Of a stretch of DNA of 64,000 nucleotides, positions 60,200 to 64,000 are shown piece after piece. A program made the position numbers and the translations under genes. Origin of the DNA: Cypionkella sp. (GTDB taxonomy: Bacteria; Pseudomonadota; Alphaproteobacteria; Rhodobacterales; Rhodobacteraceae); assembly GCF_028290025.1 (NCBI RefSeq), contig NZ_JAQGKQ010000015.1, positions 1-64,000 of the forward strand. Reading direction: 5' to 3'. The notes below the pieces were generated by a model. The model ran no database searches and had not been told where the DNA came from. It worked only from the letters and a program-made list of their open reading frames with translations. The first letter of the stretch is position 1, and each line of letters opens with the position of its first letter.

Positions 60200-60589
60200 T
60201 TATGTGTTCAGCGCGGTGTAGGCCAAGGCCGCCAGCACGAGGGTGGCTGACAGAATGACCAGCAGATGCGCCCAGCGGGGATATAGGCCGGAGCGCCACG
60301 CCTCACGCAGCCAGTCTTGCAGCACGTAGCCAAAGGTGAACAGCGTCATGGAGCGGTTCATGGCGAGCAGTTGAGGTTCGGTCGGATGCCACGGGGCCAG
60401 CATCCACAGGGTTAACGCGATGGAGGTAACGATCTGCACCCATGCAAAAATCCGATCATCCGAGCGGGCTTGCAGGCTCGCGATCCCCGCAACGGCGATG
60501 GTCGCAGGCAGCAGGGCAATGGCGAGCGAGGGCAGCGGGCGCTCGGCCAGTGTGATCAGTTGGGCGGCGAGCGTGAGGGTTTCGCTCAT
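60200..60589 (-). CDS. Hypothetical membrane protein
   Basis: The 129-aa protein has four hydrophobic segments (SLAIALLPATIAVAGIASL, WVQIVTSIALTLWMLAPW, MTLFTFGYVLQDWL, LLVILSATLVLAALAYTAL). No family is recognised. It lies 28 bp downstream of mlaF on the same strand, so it may be transcribed with alr-mlaE-mlaF. Coding is supported by regular membrane topology and lack of an overlapping gene. Confidence 0.65.
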   Translation of the reverse strand: MSETLTLAAQLITLAERPLPSLAIALLPATIAVAGIASLQARSDDRIFAWVQIVTSIALTLWMLAPWHPTEPQLLAMNRSMTLFTFGYVLQDWLREAWRSGLYPRWAHLLVILSATLVLAALAYTALNT

Positions 60590-60617
60590 CGCCCCAGCTT
60601 CCTCATACTAGCTTTCC

Positions 60618-61364
60618 TCATCGCACGGATTCGATCGGACCATCGGCGCGGCCGTGGATGAATTGTTGCAGGTAGGGGTCGTCGGACTGGTCCATGTCCG
60701 ATACCGGGCCGGTCCAGCGGATCAGGCCGTCATGCAGCATCGCCACGCGGTCGGCGATGGCGCGCACCGAAGACATATCATGGGTGATCGTCATCGCGGT
60801 GGCACCCATTTCGGTGACGATCTCGCGGATCAGGGCGTTGATCACGCCGGACATGATCGGATCAAGGCCGGTGGTGGGTTCGTCAAAGAAGATGATCTCA
60901 GGTTCAGCGGCGATGGCGCGGGCGAGGCCGACGCGTTTTTGCATACCGCCGGAAAGCTCTCCGGGGAACATATCGGCCGTTTCAGGTTTCAGGCCGACGC
61001 GGCGGAGTTTTTCGATGGCGATGGCGCGGGCCTGGTCTTTTGACAGCTTGGTGGCACCGCGCATCAGGCGAAAAGCAACGTTTTCCCAGACTTTGAGGCT
61101 GTCAAACAGAGCACCGCCTTGGAAGAGCATACCGAAGCGGGCGAGGAAGGCATCTCGGTTGGCCTCTCGCACGTCGGCTCCGTCAAGCGTGATGCGGCCG
61201 GAATCCGGGGTGACGAGGCCAAGGATGGATTTCAGCAGCACGGATTTCCCGGTGCCGGAGCCGCCGATCACCACCATGCTTTCGCCGCGCGGGATGGTCA
61301 GATTGATGCCCCGAAGGACGTGATTTTTGCCGAAGGCTTTGGCGACGGAGGAAAGTTCTATCAT
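60618..61364 (-). CDS. mlaF: Mla-type ABC transporter ATP-binding protein
   Basis: This 248-aa ATPase drives phospholipid movement by the MlaFEDB complex. It has Walker A GGSGTGKSVLLKSILG, signature ELSGGMQKRVGLARAIA, Walker B IIFFDEPTTGLDPIMSG and an H-loop in MTITHDMSS. The FGMLFQGGALFDSLKVWENV stretch is typical of MlaF/MkL. It starts in the stop codon region of mlaE (4-bp overlap). No mlaD, mlaC or mlaB follows; the MCE protein at 4100 may be the partner. Confidence 0.93.
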   Translation of the reverse strand: MIELSSVAKAFGKNHVLRGINLTIPRGESMVVIGGSGTGKSVLLKSILGLVTPDSGRITLDGADVREANRDAFLARFGMLFQGGALFDSLKVWENVAFRLMRGATKLSKDQARAIAIEKLRRVGLKPETADMFPGELSGGMQKRVGLARAIAAEPEIIFFDEPTTGLDPIMSGVINALIREIVTEMGATAMTITHDMSSVRAIADRVAMLHDGLIRWTGPVSDMDQSDDPYLQQFIHGRADGPIESVR

Positions 61365-62155
61365 GATCCGAACATCACCGAGGTCAGCACGAAGTTGGCG
61401 GCCAAGATCAATATGGACGCGGTGGCGACGGCGTTTTTGGTGGCTCCGCCAACGCCTTGCGCGCCGCGACCGGAGTTCATGCCGTAGTAGCAGCCGATCA
61501 GGGTGGCGATGAAGCCGAACACCGCGCCTTTGATCAGGGAGGAGACGACGTCGGGGGTTTGCAGGAAATCGACGGTGTTCTTGATGTAGCTGGCGCGGTT
61601 GAAGCCGAGTTGCTCGGTTGACACCAGAAACCCGCCCATGATGCCGATGATATCGCCGACACCGACCAGCAGCGGCACGGTCAGAAAGCCCGCCAGCACG
61701 CGGGGAACGGTGAGGTATTTCATTGGGTTGGTGGATAAAGTGGTGAGGGCGTCGATTTGTTCAGTGACCTTCATCGTAGCGATTTCGGCGGCGATGGAGG
61801 AAGTCACACGGGCCGCAATCATCAGCCCTACCAGCACGGGCCCAAGTTCGCGCACCATGCCGATCGCGACGATTTGCGGCACCACGGCCTCGGCTGAAAA
61901 GCGTTGGCCGCCAGCGTAGATTTGCAGAGCGAGTGCGCCGCCGGTGAAGATCGCGGTAAGGCCGACGACGGGCAGCGACAGCCAACCGACAGACATCAAG
62001 GCCGTGAAAAATTCGCGGCGATAGAACGGCGGGCGCAGCATATGTGACAGCGTCAAGCCTGCATAGATCGCGATGCGGCCAATGGCTGCAAGCGCGGTAA
62101 ATGTCGCGCGGCCTAGGCTCGCGAGTGCTTTTTCGGGCCAGACTATCAGGTTCAC
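61361..62155 (-). CDS. mlaE: Mla-type ABC transporter permease
   Basis: The 264-aa MlaE/YrbE permease has the family pattern [91 protein letters not shown] and a [20 protein letters not shown] ending. It overlaps alr by 4 bp upstream and mlaF by 4 bp downstream, forming alr-mlaE-mlaF. Being cotranscribed with alanine racemase ties envelope lipid upkeep to cell-wall precursor supply. Confidence 0.93.
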   Translation of the reverse strand: MNLIVWPEKALASLGRATFTALAAIGRIAIYAGLTLSHMLRPPFYRREFFTALMSVGWLSLPVVGLTAIFTGGALALQIYAGGQRFSAEAVVPQIVAIGMVRELGPVLVGLMIAARVTSSIAAEIATMKVTEQIDALTTLSTNPMKYLTVPRVLAGFLTVPLLVGVGDIIGIMGGFLVSTEQLGFNRASYIKNTVDFLQTPDVVSSLIKGAVFGFIATLIGCYYGMNSGRGAQGVGGATKNAVATASILILAANFVLTSVMFGS

Positions 62156-63201
62156 TCGGTGCCCTCGTAATAACGGCGCAGGTAGCGGGGGCTTAGATTT
62201 GTCAAAATTTCGTAGCCGATTGTGCCCGCGACATCGGCCAATTCATCAATGGTTTGGTTCGGACCGATAATGTCGAGATAGCGCGGCACTTCGGCCAAGT
62301 GGCTGATATCAACGGTTATCAAATCCATCGAGACCCGGCCAATCAGCGGGCAGGGCGTGTCGCCATCCCAGAGCACAGCGCTATTTGACAATGTGCGCGG
62401 CAAACCGTCCGCATAACCCGCCGAGACGGTGGCAACGGTCGAGGGCTGTTCGGCGACCCATGCGCAAGCGTAGCCAACCGCTTCGCCTGCAGCGACCAGA
62501 CGGGTTTGGATGATCGGTAGCGACAAGGTGACAGCGGGGCGGGCAGCTTCATAAGGGTGGCCGCCGTATAGGCCGATGCCCGGGCGGGTTAGATCGAAAT
62601 GATATTTCGCGCCGAGCAGGATGCCGCCGGTAGCCGCCAAACTGCGCGGCACGCCCGTGCCATTGGTCATCGCAAGAAAGCTCGCCAGTTGGGTTTCATT
62701 CAAACCATGGTCGGGATCGTCGCCGCAGGCGAGATGCGACATTAACAGTTCCGGGCCAGCTTCGAGCACGAAGGGGGCAATAGCCTCCCATTCGGGTTCC
62801 TCCATGCCAAGCCGGTTCATTCCGGTATCAAGCTGCACTCCAAAGGCATGGCCGGGCAGCGATTCGAGGTGGCGGGTGACTTGATCCAACGAGTTCAGCA
62901 TCGGGGTCAGGTCAAGATCACCGATCATATCGGTGTCGCCACTCATATGGCCAGACAGGATGCAAATTTGTGGTCCTGGGCCTAAGACCTGCCGCAGGGT
63001 AGCACCTTCCTCGGCGACGGCGACGAAAAATCGCCGCGCGCCTGCTTGGGCAAGGGCGCGGGCGACCCTTGTGATGCCCAGACCGTAGGCATCGGCTTTG
63101 ACCACCGCAGCGGTCTGCACCCCCGAAGCGGAGGCTTTATCTAAAGCGCGCCAATTGGCGGCAATAGCGTCGAGGTCGATGGAGAGAGTTGCTGTAGCCA
63201 T
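62152..63201 (-). CDS. alr: Alanine racemase
   Basis: Alr makes D-alanine for peptidoglycan. The 349-aa chain has the PLP lysine in [11 protein letters not shown] (about residue 35), the second catalytic Tyr region in [13 protein letters not shown], and the MNRLGMEE and SMDLITVDI blocks. The ATG at 63201 is followed directly by [18 protein letters not shown]. It is the first gene of the alr-mlaE-mlaF unit; its promoter lies in the 207-bp gap to the SDR gene. Confidence 0.94.
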   Translation of the reverse strand: MATATLSIDLDAIAANWRALDKASASGVQTAAVVKADAYGLGITRVARALAQAGARRFFVAVAEEGATLRQVLGPGPQICILSGHMSGDTDMIGDLDLTPMLNSLDQVTRHLESLPGHAFGVQLDTGMNRLGMEEPEWEAIAPFVLEAGPELLMSHLACGDDPDHGLNETQLASFLAMTNGTGVPRSLAATGGILLGAKYHFDLTRPGIGLYGGHPYEAARPAVTLSLPIIQTRLVAAGEAVGYACAWVAEQPSTVATVSAGYADGLPRTLSNSAVLWDGDTPCPLIGRVSMDLITVDISHLAEVPRYLDIIGPNQTIDELADVAGTIGYEILTNLSPRYLRRYYEGTE

Positions 63202-63408
63202 GCTGGGGTTTTGACAGGGCGGCGCGCGGGGTCAAGGGGGAATTCGCGGGTGAGCGTGATCGGGGCGAAACCGTGGCAGTCTCGGGTGGCATCGAGCCAC
63301 CGCTCGACCGCTGCTGCCGCACGGCTTTGCGGTTGCAATTTGGTTGGGTGGAGGCGGCGAAACTAGCGTTTGTACGGGTCTGCGGGAGGGAATGTGGGAT
63401 TCGCGTGG

Positions 63409-64000
<592 letters not shown>

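Overview
The window looks like chromosomal DNA of an alphaproteobacterium of the Rhodobacterales (Roseobacter/Rhodobacter type). The grounds are the clpP-clpX pair, the NDUFA12-type complex I accessory subunit beside a DUF2155 protein, a GapR-type (DUF2312) protein, a small SpoA-domain protein, ScfR-type regulation, PreTA pyrimidine catabolism with RutR-like regulators, GC-rich codon use, and dispersed GCCTCCGGCGGGGATATTT-type intergenic repeats that I recall as common in this order. I see no phage, integrase, IS transposase or CRISPR array. The genome segment is dense: almost every gap is under 250 bp.

Layout. 1-5.6 kb: end of clpP, clpX, a cobalamin-binding protein with a glutamate-mutase-like barrel, NDUFA12, MlaD, DUF2155, and convergent aat. 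5.7-7.6 kb: accBC on the minus strand. 7.8-23.7 kb: a reductive pyrimidine (uracil/thymine) degradation region. It holds preT-preA, a flavin monooxygenase-like gene, kup, two RutR-like TetR regulators around a UPF0303 gene, beta-ureidopropionase, dihydropyrimidinase, and an NMT1-type ABC importer with three small unassigned membrane or exported proteins among its genes. A GIY-YIG gene sits between the hydrolase and dihydropyrimidinase genes, framed by an exact 29-nt palindromic repeat in inverted copies. 23.7-25 kb: an AT-rich patch with a glycosyltransferase.

25-31 kb: an ScfR-type acyl-CoA-responsive regulator with a visible operator, then a receiver-only response regulator, a small membrane protein and an SLC5-type sensor kinase, followed by a SpoA (FliM/FliN) protein. 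30.9-33.8 kb: a sulfur module (persulfide-dioxygenase-like MBL, YeeE/YedE permease, and a second permease fused to a TIGR01244/DUF442 domain) divergent from a DksA-like gene. 33.9-39.6 kb: a FadJ-like protein whose dehydrogenase half is degenerate, small genes, a lone Fe-type ABC permease, tRNA-Thr(UGU) and dgkA.

39.7-52.3 kb: a catabolic region for a probably N-methylated compound. It has an SDR, a PHP hydrolase, a LysR regulator and, divergent from it, two FAD/GcvT demethylase paralogues, an ICL/PEP-mutase-like lyase, an MttB-family methyltransferase, an aldehyde dehydrogenase and a 3-hydroxyisobutyrate-dehydrogenase-like protein. 52.5-64 kb: housekeeping genes, mostly on the minus strand. 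These are a trans-sulfuration-type PLP enzyme, an SDR, a sulfotransferase-like protein, DUF1801, purF, cvpA, radA, a PqiA-like protein, a DUF1275 protein, mlaF-mlaE-alr, and an SDR cut by the window end.

How the genes work together. PreTA reduces the pyrimidine, dihydropyrimidinase opens the ring, and the M20-type amidohydrolase releases the beta-amino acid. The ABC system presumably imports the substrate, and tandem RutR-type boxes at the regulator/hydrolase promoter provide control. The demethylase cluster would send one-carbon units to tetrahydrofolate and the carbon skeleton to an aldehyde dehydrogenase and a lyase; its substrate cannot be read from sequence. All assignments come from reading motifs and order, not from database searches.
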